The notes under the pieces were generated by a model, which was given only the letters and a program-made list of their open reading frames with translations, ran no database searches and was not told where the DNA came from. A DNA stretch of 64,000 bases from Emydura subglobosa (Eukaryota > Chordata > Testudines > Chelidae), in NCBI GenBank assembly GCA_007922225.1, contig ML679960.1, forward strand, positions 696,032-760,031, given 5' to 3'. Every line of letters starts with the position of its first letter. The stretch's first letter is position 1. Both the position numbers and the translations under genes were made by a program. Of this stretch, positions 37,189 through 50,512 are shown one piece after another.

Positions 37189-37445
37189 TTACATCTATAC
37201 TGCACTACAACATGGACTACAGAGGTGTGAATCTAACTCTCCTGTGTAGATGCTGCTGGAATGAACTGAAAAGTACCAAGTTAGCATTAACATAGTCCTC
37301 TTTCAAACAGAACTACGTTAATGTGAAGTAGGTATCTTTTAGTTTGTGCCGGCAGTGTTCACATGGGACAGTTAGATGGCAACATTTTGGTGCACTCTGC
37401 AATTCACACCCATAGTCCACTCTATGCTGCAGTGTAGACAAGCTG
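37189..37445. mobile_element. Palindromic miniature element (non-autonomous DNA transposon-like)
   Basis: The left end reads 'ttacatctatactgcactac', then 'tggactacagaggtgtgaat'. The right end holds the inverted counterpart ('attcacacccatagtcca', then 'gctgcagtgtagacaag'). Arms of roughly 45 bp pair imperfectly. No coding capacity is present. Confidence 0.6.
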
Positions 37446-39990
37446 CTACAAAAGCTAGAGAAATTGTAGTCCTATATTACATGGCCTTACCGTCCCTCAA
37501 GAAACTGCAGCACTAACATTCCTTGTCTTCCTATAAGCAAGGAGCTGACTTAGAGGCCTGAAATTAGATCCCTATATTATGTCACATACTCCTCTTGATA
37601 TATTTATATTTGCTTGATCTTCATGTCTTTCTTCTGTTCTTCTGGAAAAATAGTAAATATGGATATTTTAAGTGGCATTTCCCTTCTGATGTGTGTGCCT
37701 AATTACTATCAAACATACATACTTTTAATATACATATTGAGGTACCTGATATAGCCTTATAAATGGCCACGCATTTATGAGTAACCGCTGTAACAATTAC
37801 AGAAGACAGTCTAGAAAGAACTCAGTCAGTTCTTAGTTCTCTTGGAGGAATGTATATGCATGACTTCCATATGGACCAATCCCGCACTCATTGAAATGGA
37901 TAACAAAACTCCCAATGACTTCAATGGTACAGGATCAGGCCCCTAAAGAGACAATGTCAACTTGGAAATAGTCCATTTAAAAAAAATAATTACAGAGACT
38001 ACATCTGCACCCTGAGCCCCATTGCCTCTCTTTGTAATATTTTTCCATTTTAAAACTATTTTGCTAACTATCTGAAACACCCACACAAACAACAGTGAAA
38101 CTAGCTAGCCACAAAGCACCTTCAAATACTCAATTTACACAAAATTTTAAAAGAACAATATTCTCTCTTACTATTTCAGATAAAATAATCTTAGGTGTTA
38201 CTTAGAAGGGAAGGTACAAGCAATTTCAGAGAAATGTAATTTTTATGTTGATGGTGTCCCTTGGTAGGGTTTTATCAAGTAGACAGGCCCAAGGGAGGAA
38301 TCTGATTGGTCAACTAAATTGATTCCCTATGTCATTATGGACAGAACTAAAAGGGTATACAAATATTTTACATTTACTTTCCTTACACTTGCTTTTCTTT
38401 GTCAAATCTGTTTTAAGTAATTTCTCGGACACCCATCATCATAACAACGGAGAACTTAAAGGCTAAAAATGAAAAATTAGCAAAGAAAAGGAACATTTTT
38501 CCTCTCGTATAGAAAAAGGGGTGACCTATCCTGGAAATCTTTCTACCGATAAACATTTTTATAAAGTGCCCATCAGTTAGAATCTAGGGGATAAAATACT
38601 AATTCCAAATTGAAGTCTCTATGAATTAACTTTTGAAATGTTATCTACAAACTGGAATTAATTCTATCAAGCTTCACTGCGTTTATACTGAAAAAATCAT
38701 AATTGCAAGTAGTAATTACACTGTATAGTCTGCCATACTGGAACATGCAACTTCAATATTACTCCTTGATATTAATTTTCCCCCTGCACCTCTCTTTAAA
38801 TTGCTGAGTATTTTGAAGCAATTCTGTTTAAGATTGAAGCAACATTCTCTACCAAGATCATACCAACTCCAAGCATATAGAATAAGTCACTAATACCTCA
38901 ACAAAGAATCTCCATCCTTATAAGAAATTAGAAAAAACCCTCTTCCAAATGCTACAGTAGGTTTGTTTTTAATAACCTTATTTTTGTGGCATTGAATAAA
39001 GATAACATATTTTCCCTAAGTCGAAAACAAACAAATGCTGTGTTAAAATATTTTCAATTAAAAAAAATTTCAAAAGTACTGGATTTTCACCTGTCATCCA
39101 TAAGGGTATTTATAAAGATTTGTTCAAATTTGATACATTTCAGAGTTTGGCATAATCCCACAAAAGCATCACACTTTATCCAGTTGTACCTAACTACTGT
39201 AGAGGTCTCAGAAGAACAATGCATGACAAAATATCAAAAGTGCTGCAAATAGCACATGGCCTGGCAGGGGGCAACTTAGCAGGTAAATGTGCAATTATGT
39301 TAAAGTATGCAAATACTGTTGGAATATTTTTAAAACACAGGACCTAGTGACCACAGAATTTGGAGATAATGCCAAGAATCTTTACTTGAAGAAACTGAAA
39401 TGCAGCAAGACAAAGTATCCATTTCATAAAGAAGTAGATTTATGATTCAGGTTATTTGTCTCCTTATATCAAGGAAAGTTACGAACTGGGAGAATCCACT
39501 ACCAAGCTGACACTACTGCAAACTTAGTTACCAAACATGCTTGTCATCTACAGCAGTAATGAAAATCCAGGTGAGCAGATGGCCCAGGGGAGAACCAAAT
39601 CTGAGTCCCAATTCTGGCCTTTTTGTTCCTTTGGTAGCAGGGGCTGGGAATGAGGGATGTGGAAGTAGTATGCTCAGTACCTGGAGGGAGAAAGTGCTGC
39701 ACGTCCCACACCAATAATTATGAATCTTTAAATCCACAGGAGGATTCACTGAATAAGCCCTGGCATGCCTAACCCCCTGCTAAACAAGTAAGTAAAACCA
39801 GGATATAGGTGTTTTGGTAATATTGCTCAGCTACAGCATGTAAGGACAAAATGGAATTGTATTTTCATTATGAAACAGAAGTCCTAAAGTTATAAAATGG
39901 CATAATTTCCTGGGCCCTTCGTAATTGTAGCTGGATTGGTCTTTAATGCGAACGGGTATAATTAGGGAAAAGATGCTAATACTGTTATAG

Positions 39991-40331
39991 CAGGGGTGTC
40001 AAACCCTTTTGATTGGCCCGCGTGGTGCATTGCCATTTTAAGAGATTTTTCTATGGATGGCATTGCTACTGTAAGAAAGTCTTAAAGCAGCAATACTTTC
40101 CTCCGCAGAAGCCTGCCGCCGAAAAGCAGGAGATGGGTGGAATTTTTCGGCGGCGGGTATCGCTGCTAGAAATCCCTTAAAGCGGCAATGCAGCCAGGGC
40201 CCACTGCGAAATCCCGCCACCGAAAAGAGGAAAGTGGCCCGAATTTTTTGGTCGGAGGGCATTGCATGGCCCCTTCGAATTGGACTTTATGTGAATTTGG
40301 CCCGTCACCATCATTGAGTTTGACACCCCTG
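39991..40331. mobile_element. hAT-type miniature element with target duplication
   Basis: Ends are 'caggggtgtcaaac' and its inverted form 'gtttgacacccctg', 14 bp matching exactly. It is flanked by 8-bp repeats tgttatag (39,983-39,990) and tcttatag (40,332-40,339), 7 of 8 identical, the size hAT transposases leave. At 341 bp it has no transposase and must have been moved in trans. Confidence 0.85.
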
Positions 40332-40496
40332 TCTTATAGCATCCAAAGCCAAACAACTTTTTCCTGGCACCAGCTTTAGGACAAGGCATCCTGAAACTCT
40401 TCCAAGCAAGATATATGAAGATTCCAGCATACCAGCAAGTCAATAAACAAGAAGAAGAAGAAAAAAAGATGGACTTGATAACACTTTGTTCCTTAC

Positions 40497-40626
40497 TTGG
40501 CTTTATTAGTTGTTCCTCCTGTGCAATTTCCACATCATCAGAATCAGCAGAAATCTCCTTTATGAAGTTGGAAGGAAACATGCCAGTCTTTCCATTCAGA
40601 ATTCCTTCCCACCAGCCCTCCTCCAC
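40497..40626 (-). CDS. SH3KBP1: SH3KBP1 exon: C-terminal half of the second SH3 domain
   Basis: This 130-bp exon is 43 codons plus one base. It opens with '[15 protein letters not shown]', containing the SH3 Trp-Trp ligand-groove motif, and continues '[10 protein letters not shown]', the conserved Pro and following 3-10 helix that close an SH3 fold. An acidic tail '[15 protein letters not shown]' begins the linker. The acceptor is 'gtcttgatgcag'; the donor is GTAAGG. Entry phase is 0, continuous with the exon at 53,126-53,232, and exit phase is 1, completing a Ser codon in the next exon. SH3 domains of this protein bind PxxxPR motifs in CBL and other endocytic partners. The longer open frame around it is intronic read-through. 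Confidence 0.94.
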
Positions 40627-42147
40627 CTGCATCAAGACAGAAACAGAACAAAAAAAGGGTGTTGATATACACAACACTTTTTTATTTAAATTTTTTAAAG
40701 TACAAATCAGATGAATAAAGTTTGGAACAAATGTGAAAAGAACACTGATTTTGAGCTATTTGTATGCATTTTTACAAGTATGGAATGCACATTGCATAAG
40801 GGATTCATCTTTTTATATGCACAAGATGCATGCATATTATCTGTGCATGTCTGCAGTATTTTTATTTTTTCAATCATGGGAGTGGACAAGCCATTATATA
40901 AAATGATTGAGCAATACTTTACAATTACAGAGCACCACATACATTTCACATTTGTCAGAATTAGTTCAACCACCAAGGAAATGTAGCAGTTGAGACAACG
41001 GCTATTTAACTGTGCACAGCAATACTGCACCCCGGTTCATGATAGGATGTGAAAAAGAACAATGTAACTGAGAAATACCATATCTTTACAAGCAACTCCT
41101 TAAGGTTCCCACTGCATGACATGATACCAAGTATTATGTAAAAGTTAAGAAACATGGAGACAGAGAATATGAAGAACAGTACTAATGTGTGTTAAATTCC
41201 AGAAGAGTCAATAGGACCTTCAGAAATAAATAATAATGGGAGCGAAAGAAGCAAGCAACTTCCTAACATAATCCCAGTAGAAGATAAATATATCACCTAA
41301 AATGATTCATTCCCTCATGTGTAAGTAAGCTATCCAATATGGAATAGGAGCATCATACTAGGAAATTACAGTCCCTAAATACCAAATACCTTTAGGTTAG
41401 AACAGGACAGTAGGGACTGATTTATTTTCTGCATCAGATAAGTATATCCTTGACAGATTAATATTGTCCGTCCATCAGACACTGCCCAACCACAAAAAAG
41501 TGACAGAGGACAGCTTCAGCCTGCGAAATATCAATCTCTAATATGATTCAACACACCTCTTTTCTCCAAAAAAAAATTATGAAAACCAGATTCCAACCAC
41601 TTTGCAAGTTGTAGCTGTTTATGTTTACTAAGTTTTTAAAAAACAAAACATTTAAACAGTTTCAGGTATTTGCTAAGAACTCAGTTACATATCAAATATC
41701 TGTAAAAGTCTCAAGTTCTTACATTGTAAATCATTTATAAAGAACATTTCCAGGATGCCATCAACAATTCACAGCAAGTATTTTTTCAACCTGTAGATAA
41801 AATAGCTGAATCTTAAAATCCAGCCAGATGCCATGATTTATTTTTGTATGTGTATTTCCTTTTGATATGATATTACTATAAAGTACATTTACCAAGTTAT
41901 TTTTATTGTAAGGTTTTCCCCCCTCTTGCTTCTGTAGCACAATTCTTATCCCCCTATGTTCACTGTCATCTTTAATTTTGAATGAAGTGCAAATCAACAT
42001 GGCTATTTCCATTTAACAACTTCAGTCCCTTACTATGCCAAAAGACCTTGTTCATGCATCAGTAATATCAAAGAGGTCAAGCACCTCTTTGGGAATAACG
42101 GTTGTTAGCTAACTGCCACCTTAGAGAGAAGAAGAAACAAGACATTC

Positions 42148-42222
42148 TGGGTGAAATACTGGCCCTACTGAAAGTCAATGGCAAAACTTGCATTGGCTTC
42201 AGTGGGATTAGGAATTCACCCA
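42148..42222. repeat. Short palindromic dispersed repeat
   Basis: 'tgggtgaaatactggccc' and 'attaggaattcaccca' are imperfect inverted partners around 'gaaagtcaatggc' and 'ggcttcagtggg'. Related 'acttcaatgg' text recurs near 37,900 and 62,580, which suggests a widespread old family I cannot name. Confidence 0.5.
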
Positions 42223-43476
42223 GTGTTTTCATATGTCCTAGAAAAATAATATGTTTGTTTTTGACTTCTCTGGTCAAACTAAAAAGTCTGGGAAAAACAG
42301 AAAAAAATAAACAATCGTATTTTCAAAAGCCAGACCTTTCATATAATAATTTTCAAAGAGGAAAATTATGCGGTTAAAATCCCTTTAATATTTAATAATC
42401 CCTGCATCCCTTTAATATTATTTACATATAAAATATTTCTATTTATAATAGTGCATTTATTCACAGAAGACATTATTGATCAAAACTGACCCTTTACACC
42501 CATTACTCACACTACCCAACCTAAGTCTGACTTACTGATGAGCAAAAGACGAATGAAATTATGCAGACTGTTAGAGACGAAATCTTGCAAGCAAATAGGT
42601 TTGAGCCCTTAATGCCTTTTAATATTTTGTGCTATAAAACCAAAACCAGACCAATCAACATTACCTACTTACATCCCTTCGAAGTAATTTTTTCCCCATT
42701 GCATAACACTGTTTTCTAATAAATTAACATCAATACCATGTACACACACATACATACATATATACAAACTCAATTATTCACCCTTAAACCATCTGGAAAG
42801 CTCATTGCTGACTACTGCATGATATTTCCAGCCCCTGCCCAGTGAACAAGAAACTAGAGCCAAAAGTAGAATCTTCCCAAAAGCCTGGGGTCCCATATTT
42901 TAATAAATATTTTTTCAGCAACAGCATTATACATAGGTGTGTGTATGTGTGCGCATGCACATTTTTATTATCTTTAAATCATACTTGTTAGAGATTATTT
43001 TGTACGGCAAACTATACATAAAACTGTCTTTGGGATTTAGCAGACCCAAATGGGAACAATTGTGTGCCATATGGTTGGAAATGATGTGATAATTCTTAGC
43101 CAATAAAAAACTTACAAATGGAAATGTATTATTCATGTGAGTAGCCTATCAGAAGGTACAAGTATCAGTAAAATCTGTTACTATAACTAAGTGCTTTCAG
43201 AATTTATGCACATGGGTCCTAATTCTTGCCTAGCATTCAGGCAGTGCAAAAATAATCTTTTTGTATTTCATCCATAGAACAGAAACAAGGGTTCCTGTAG
43301 CAGAGGAAAGGTTGAACTAATCCATCTTGCACTGACAATACTGAATATACTGTTTTTGGTTCAGCCTGTGTTTTTCAATCAGTTAGATCCTTTGGCAACC
43401 TTCTGGGAAGGCAAAGTGTGTCTTCATCTTGCTAAGCTCCCTAGGCTTTCAACACCACATTTTAAGCATAACAACA

Positions 43477-43687
43477 TACCGTATTTCCCCATGTATAAGA
43501 CGCACCTTTTTTCAAAAAATTTGGGGTCTAAAAACTGGGTGCGTCTTATACAGTGGTTGTAGATTTTTTTACTTGCATTTATGATGAATAAAACTTGAAT
43601 TCAATAACATTTTTTTTCAAATTTCGGGCCCCAAAATTAAGGTGCGTCTTATACATGGGAGCATCTTATACATGGGGATATATGGTA
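43477..43687. mobile_element. Mariner-like miniature element (TA-ended)
   Basis: Left end 'taccgtatttccccatgtat' plus 'aagacgc', and the inverted right end, agree at 24 of 27 positions. Both ends start with TA, consistent with the TA target of Tc1/mariner elements. The motif for 'gtcttata' occurs several times inside, and the right arm carries a short tandem copy. The 211-bp element has no coding sequence. Confidence 0.65.
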
Positions 43688-44489
43688 CATGAAGGTGAAT
43701 GGAGATATTTCATTAGCATACTTCATATATTTTAGAGGAGGTACCCTGTTCAGCCATTTTTATAGATCACATCATCAACCAGTGTTATATGCGCGAAGGA
43801 GATGGGTCTAATGGTGAGGGAGCTACACTCAGACCTTCCTCCCCTAAATATATTTTGATTGGCTATAATGTACCTCATATCTTATTGGGCAGCTATAGAG
43901 TACCATTCAGCAGAACCCACTTATCTCTGCTGCCATGAAAAAGCTTTTTCTCTGAGATTTAAAGATATTAACATTAAATGATGTTGTTTAATTATTGCTA
44001 AAAGTACTCCAACTTCATCAAAATAACTTAGGAGGCTACCATCAAGGAAGTGACATATATAATTTTAGTTTTTAAAGATCACTAAAGCAAAGAATTTCAC
44101 AGAAAAGCACAGTGGAGCAGATTCTGGGTGTCACAGCTTTCACTGAGATTACTCATCCAGTGAAGCATCATTTGATGTGGATAAGTATATCTGGCCCAGT
44201 GATAGGAGGGATGTTGGAGAAAGCAAGGATATGAAATGTATACCAGATACAAATAAAAAGACAAAATGTAACGTTTGTTCTATTACAAGAAAGGAATTCA
44301 TGAAGTATCCCTGAAGATGAAATTCTGGAAAGGCAGCAAGAGAGGAATTGTGACTGTTATTTCCATTTTTAAATACTTGAGAGGTGCTCAGATACTATAG
44401 AGATAGAGGCTAATTACCTAAACAGAGACAGACAGTGAGAAATCACAAAGAAGCACAAAAGAGAGTTCTAAAATACAGCCAGAGCCTAC

Positions 44490-45560
44490 ATCATTAAGCA
44501 TATTAAAAATCAACACAGACATTTGCCTATGTAAAGTATCCAAGATGGATTAATGTGATCAGTGTCTTCAAACCTACAGGCAAACATACCATGTTGCTGC
44601 ATTCTAAAGAAGCAATGCTCAGAGGGAACTAACAAATAAAATTGTGTGGGCAGAAGGCCTTCATGATATAAGTAAAGATGCCTCGAAAATAAAGTATATA
44701 ATTGGGGGAAAGGGAAAACTCTCACTGTACAGCCATATCCAATGCATGTCTTTCCATGGAAAGGGCTTTGGATGGAATTAACAACAAGATTCTTAATATG
44801 ATTCACTGTTCCAACCAAGTCTCTTTTCAATACTTGGAGACAAAGAAGCAGACAGTCCACTCATAACCATCCTCTCTATGCACCAGCAAGACTTACATTT
44901 TCTCTAGGTTGAGAATGAGGTAGCTCTGACTCAACCAAGCTGGGAATAGTTTAACCAAGCATTCCTCCAAGGTGGAGGAAAAACCATGATGAATCCATGA
45001 GACACGAATTATGCTGTGGCAAGTCAAGGCATACTGATGATATTCCAGCCATATTTAGAAATAATGTCAAAAAGAGATCCATATAAACTCTGAACAACAT
45101 GGGAAATAGATCAGATTCTTGTGTGACACTGCACACTACATCCCTCAGTGATGAGATTTCTTTGTTCACGGGCACTGACTGGATTCAGTCTTCTAGATAA
45201 TAAAGAAACCACTTGAAGGAAGTTCCAGACACACCAACAACCACCTCTAGTCATCAAGGCACCAGCCTATAGTCAATGGTCAAAAACTGCTGAAAGATCC
45301 AGCATAACCAAAAGAGCCAACTGAACCAAACCTAAAATAATCAGATTATTAAACGACACTAATGAACATGGACTCAACTCTAAAAGAAGACTGAAACCCA
45401 GACTGGTTATCATTAAGATGGTCTCATTAAGATTCAAATACACTTGTAATTGTACAGCTATGGCTTCCTAATCACCTCGTTTAAAACAGAGGAGATTTGA
45501 GACTGAGCAATAATGGGCAATCCATACAGAATTGAGAGAAATTCTTGAGGAGGCAAAGCT
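44490..45560. repeat. Possible unclassified ancient dispersed repeat
   Basis: The text, for example 'tgaaagatccagcataacca' followed by 'agagccaactgaacc' and 'agactgaaacccagactgg', reminds me of an old repeat family found in several amniotes, but I cannot name it or fix its ends. The frames at 44,510-44,860 and 44,951-45,175 show no domain. Confidence 0.3.
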
Positions 45561-46429
45561 CTGCAGCCTTATCTTCAATGGCTAAAAAATTGTGTGTTTT
45601 TAACTCAGGTTGGCTAATGAGATAAAATACTAGTGTAGACCAGGCTGGTAGTAACTTTCACACAAATAAGAAGATGAAATTAAAGACTATCAAGTTAAAG
45701 CCTAGTCTTTAACTTGACCTTCTAAGTAAAGCGAAAACTACTAACTGCCTTGTGTTCACTAGAATTTTATTACAAGGTAACTTGAGTTAAGAACATAGCA
45801 TTTTTTCCTAGTGAAGCCACGGCTAGGAAATGTAAGGACAGTTGAATATTCTATTTAAAATGCTTCGCTTTACAACTTCCGGTAAAAAGTTTTCCCCTTT
45901 TTATTCTGATAAACAGTGTATGTGGCTGTGTGTAGAAATCGGGCTCGGAAAACTCCTTCCCCTTCCCAGACACAGCACACCAACATGGTCACTATATGGA
46001 CTCTATATGGATGTTAATACAACATACATATCCATTATTTTGTCCTTCATATTGGTTTTGCATCACAGCAAATAATATTTCAATACAATCAGCCAAGATA
46101 ATCATAAAGTAGCAGTTCTTCTTGGGTGAAAGAAAATCTGGAAGAGGTGTTTTCTGCCATCCAAGTTTCCTATGTAGGTGCCAACCTGCAAAGGTCTATG
46201 CACATGTTCAACTTTATTTACTGTAAGTACAGTTTTGAGCATGCAATCAGTGTTAATTACTCTAATATATCACAAACAAAAACAAAATACCTATGTCAGA
46301 AAAACGTTAAGGTTGCAAAGTCTCGCACTCAAAACTTAGAAAATGTCAGTATTAAGGTTGCTTATATAAAAGTCTCTGACTGTGGGAAGATATTTTGTAA
46401 AACCAAGAGGTAACCAAGAGCAGGGTGCC

Positions 46430-47770
46430 TGAAGTGCCATGAGGTGGCTTACTCTAGGACTGCACCCTACAACATTCCTCATTCAATGTGTGGCCACAGA
46501 TCTTATTTAATGCACAGCATCCACACCCTGCTCCAAATATAAAATTAATTTCTTTATGGATGTTTCTATGGTTGTCAGGTTCTGGGGTGCAATTCAGACC
46601 AGTGAGAGGCTGTGTCACCACTTGCATTATAAAAACCCTGAATTCCCCAAAATGTTTCTGCTACTTGTGACTCCCTGCCTGGAACATACAAAGTCAGTGG
46701 CCAGCATGCACTTTGTGCTCTGTATGCTGTGCAACTCTTATTCAACCACTTTGAATCCAACTGCCTGCCAGCAGTTATCACAGTCTCATTTTTGTCTTTA
46801 CCAGATTTGGTTAATGTAAGCAGGTGATCCCAACACACTCCCATTCCCAAACTTCCCCAGGCCCATGTGCTTTGGTATGTCCAGGCCTCCTGCAACATTT
46901 AGAAGAATAATAAGGTCCATTTGCTTCTTTAAGACAAAACCCACCCCATTAACTAGAATTAACATTCACTTTAATAGAAACACAGCACTGTTGCTTTAGA
47001 TTAATAGTAAGACAAGTTTATTAACAAAAAAAGATAGGATTTTAAGTGAGTTCAAGTACAAGAGATAAAGTTAGAAATGGTTACAAGCAAGTAAAAATGA
47101 AAGCATACATCTAAAAGTCTAAAACTTAATCTATCAAGGTTTGGTTCAAGGCTTTGTTCAAGACAGCTTTTCCCACCCCACAGTCTGCCAGCAAGATGGT
47201 GCCTGACCCCTCCCACCCCAAAGGATCTCTTCCAGAGGTGCTGGTTACTTTGTCTTCTTGGTGAAAGAGATAAAGGGGATGAAAACCTCAAGTTCTTTTA
47301 TAGTCCATTTTATCTATGAAATTAATTCTTCTGAAGGGTACCTCCACCAAAGTAAATTTCCTTCAAGTTGTGAGGAAGGCAACATGGAAAGCTCCATCTT
47401 CTCCCACTTGTGTTTGCTGAAATGCAAATTGTTCTGGTTCCTGATATTTCCTCCTCCTGTTGTCTTGATGGTTCTATTTACTACTTATATGTAAACTGGG
47501 GTAACACACACCTTCCCTTGTTTAGGGTAGGCCTGTTTAACAACTCTTATCTTGGCAAGGCTGTCTGGTTTTGAACATGTCCTAGTAACATCATACAGGG
47601 GGAACTCAGAACTTTATATATGTTGCTACATACATTTTAACATGATATTATTCACCAGTGAGTTATTACTTTTCAAATGATACCTAACAAGACCTATTTT
47701 GTAAAAAGATTATTACACTGTGTAGGATGTGAATATGAGAGTGCTTTGGGTCACAATGGTGCTCTCACCA
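46430..47770. repeat. Possible LTR-like or other long dispersed repeat
   Basis: Includes 'gacaagtttattaacaaaaa', 'gataggattttaagtgag', 'gttagaaatggttacaagca' and a terminal 'gtgtaggatgtgaatatgag', resembling a family I recall from turtle genomes. Composition is less AT-rich than the flanks. No coding domain, target duplication or clear ends were identified, so the class is open. Confidence 0.4.
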
Positions 47771-47784
47771 TATTTGTCTCAGTG

Positions 47785-47905
47785 TTTCACAAACATTAAT
47801 GAATTTAGCTTCATAACACCCGTAGGAGATTATGTGATATTACGATCCCCCCTTTTACAGCTGGGAAACTGAAGGTCAAAATGGTCAAAAGTTTCCACTA
47901 CTTTT
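47785..47905 (-). repeat. MIR-like SINE fragment
   Basis: 'aatgaatttagcttcataac' followed by 'ttttacagctgggaaactga' is the antisense MIR order. Confidence 0.55.
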
Positions 47906-50250
47906 GCTAGTCCAACGTGAGACACGTAGGGCCTCATTTTTCAGAGTACTTAACATTTTAATAGAACTTTATATGTTCAAAGCACAGGTCTAATCCACTT
48001 CACTTCCAGCTGCAAACACACAGCATTTATGCAAATCTGGCTCCAGGTGTCTCACATTGCACCCACGGAAAGTAAGGAATATATGATTAGAGATCAAGTG
48101 GGAAAGATCTGGTTTAAATGACTGGACTAGCATCACGTAGGAACTCTTGGGTCCTATAGACAACAACTTCCTTCATTACAAAACCTTGCTTCATCCGAAA
48201 GCACCGTCCCACCCTGGGCAATGACTAAGGCAGGGGTCTTGTGGAAAAAAACTGTATGTGATTATGTAACCAAAGTCATGTGCCCACGGGGACTGAATTA
48301 AGGCTGCACAAGTAACCGTAATGTGACATTTCCTAACCTTTGAGTGCTTAAATTTGCAACCTTAATGTTCTTTTAATGTAAGTGTTTAAAATTGTAAAAT
48401 TAAAATAAAAAAATATTAAAAACAAATCTCATCATGTGTGACAATACTGACCCTTGGCATGAGACATCTGCAGGGTTCAGATCGTTAGATCCATAGCAGA
48501 GAACTCTACCACTTGAACTAGCAAAATATCTAGTAGCAGTAATAGTCTGTTATCCTCTGTTTGGATCAGCCACATGAGGGGGAATCAGCCCCTTTCCCTG
48601 TGCTATTTGCTGACAGCAGCTGAATGCAGAGCCTCAGGACTACTGGGTTTAGTTTCAGGTTCTGATGGAGAGTATGTGCTCTAGTGGTTATAGACCCTTT
48701 TGCCCCTGTAGCACAGCCGATCCGTCTGCTCCTATCAAATGCACTTCTATCTATCACCTTCTGGCATTCTCTTTCCTCACCATTTCTCACTCCTCTGCAT
48801 TTAAGGCAGGTTGCTTCCTCCTTAGCCTTGCAACCTGTGTGACAGCGGGGGAGCGCTGAGAGAACAAAAGAGGCAGTTTCCCTGCTCTCAGTTCTGGCCT
48901 GCAGTGATCCACAGCATGCAGGCAGAGCTATGGTAGGAAGAGCACTGCCCAGCCCCTATATCTTTGGGATACGGCATGCTTGGTACAGAGAAAAATTATT
49001 CAAAAGCTTATAAGTTGATCATATGTGGATGAATTTTCATAGGAATAGCAAAAGGCATATCCGCCCCCTCACTCCCCCAGCCAGATTTTATGCTCTTGCT
49101 CCAAAGCATGGACCTGCCTCATCTGCTCAATAAAATGATTTTATAAGCATTTTTTGTAAGGTGGGCAAAACAACGTATGTTTCCCTAATCTTGTTCTCAT
49201 AAATGGCTAACCCCTTCTAGCTGAAACTTTCAAAACAAGAAGTTTAACCTGAGGCAGACACCCAGTGTGGAAAAATTCAGTGTGAATGGTTAAAGTTATA
49301 GACATTGAAAGCAGGGTGCCACAATGGAAATGTTAGGCATCCTTAACTATAGACAGCACTACCATTTCTGCCTATAATACACTACAATATATTTTAAGGC
49401 CCCAGTACCACAAAGACTTACTGGTATGCTTAACTTTATGTACTATGAGCACTCCAAGACACTGCCCACAAAGAGAATTGGGCCTTAAAGTGTATTACAG
49501 CATAATTATACAATAATCAAAACTGATTACACGCTCAAAACTGTCAAATGACATTCCAAATGTTCTTAACCTGGAAGAATTATATGAAGTATTAGGATAA
49601 ATTATAACTGGTATTTGAATGTTTACATTTAATAAGAGAGTTAGATGACTACAGCTGCATTTTGGGACAATTGTACTTATAGCTATAACTAATGAGCTTG
49701 GAAAATGAACTACATATGAAAGAACTATCAATCATAAACCTTGGAAATGGTGAAAATAAACCAGGCTAAAAATGTTATCTTGTGTTAATTTGAATACATT
49801 TTAATATATATTTATTAATTAATTCTTCATTGGTATTTCAATGTCTGTGCAGTTACGGAAATCTTGGAACCCACAACAAACATTTCTAGCTACTGTTATG
49901 AATGTTTGATATTATGATATTAAATAAATTTATAATCCATATAGAACAATGAGGAAGGAACTGTGAATCATAGGGCTATAATTCCATCAACAGGTTCTCA
50001 TGACATCAACCACAAAAGCAAAGCGCAAGTAGCTTGTTTAACAATTCAAATCTGTAATCTTACAATTCAAATGGTGATTGTTTAATTTACATAAGACACA
50101 GCAAAGTTGTTCCTCTTTGCTGCTCTATTTGAGTCCATCACACTCAATCTAAAAAACAACTTTTGCTACTTGGAGCTTTCTATAGTACCTATCTATAGAT
50201 ACCATAGGTGCTATAAAAAAAACCCTAAAGGATTTCTATAAGGGAAAGTT

Positions 50251-50512
50251 GTCCTGGTTTAATTAAAGGTGTTTTATAAATAGTTTTAGCTAAATCAATG
50301 TAAAAGCCTGTGTACGCACTCGAATTTCACTCTAAACCAGGCTTATTTTGGATTAGTTTAAATCAGTTACAAATTGGTTTAGACTAATCTAAAATAAGCC
50401 ACTCAAACCGAAACAAGAGTGTATACATAGGCATTTGCACTGGTTTAACTAAATCAGTTGAAGATCAGTTTAAGTTAAACTGGTGCAACTGTCTTGTGCA
50501 GACAAGGCCTAA
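50251..50512. mobile_element. Long palindromic miniature element
   Basis: The centre at about 50,375 is flanked by inverted arms: 'aaaccaggcttattttggat' pairs with 'taaaataagccactcaaacc', and 'cctgtgtacgcactcg' pairs with 'agagtgtatacatagg'. The outer 'cctggtttaattaaaggtg' pairs loosely with 'taagttaaactggtgcaac'. The whole unit can fold into one hairpin. It is non-coding and MITE-like. Confidence 0.65.

Larger units (their letters stand above)
27421..40496. other. SH3KBP1 intron (about 13.1 kb)
   Basis: Lies between two neighbouring host exons whose phases match (1/1), so no coding exon needs to be missing. It holds an L2-like LINE remnant, a probable DIRS relic, an AG microsatellite, a MIR-like fragment, a palindromic element and a hAT-type element, listed separately. 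In 28,630-33,700, 34,640-36,830 and 37,450-39,980 I saw nothing further I could name. Confidence 0.75.

Noticed and set aside
40177..40677. The 166-codon minus-strand frame as a complete small SH3 protein.
   Set aside because: It is one internal exon (40,497-40,626) read through both splice sites and into a hAT-type element.
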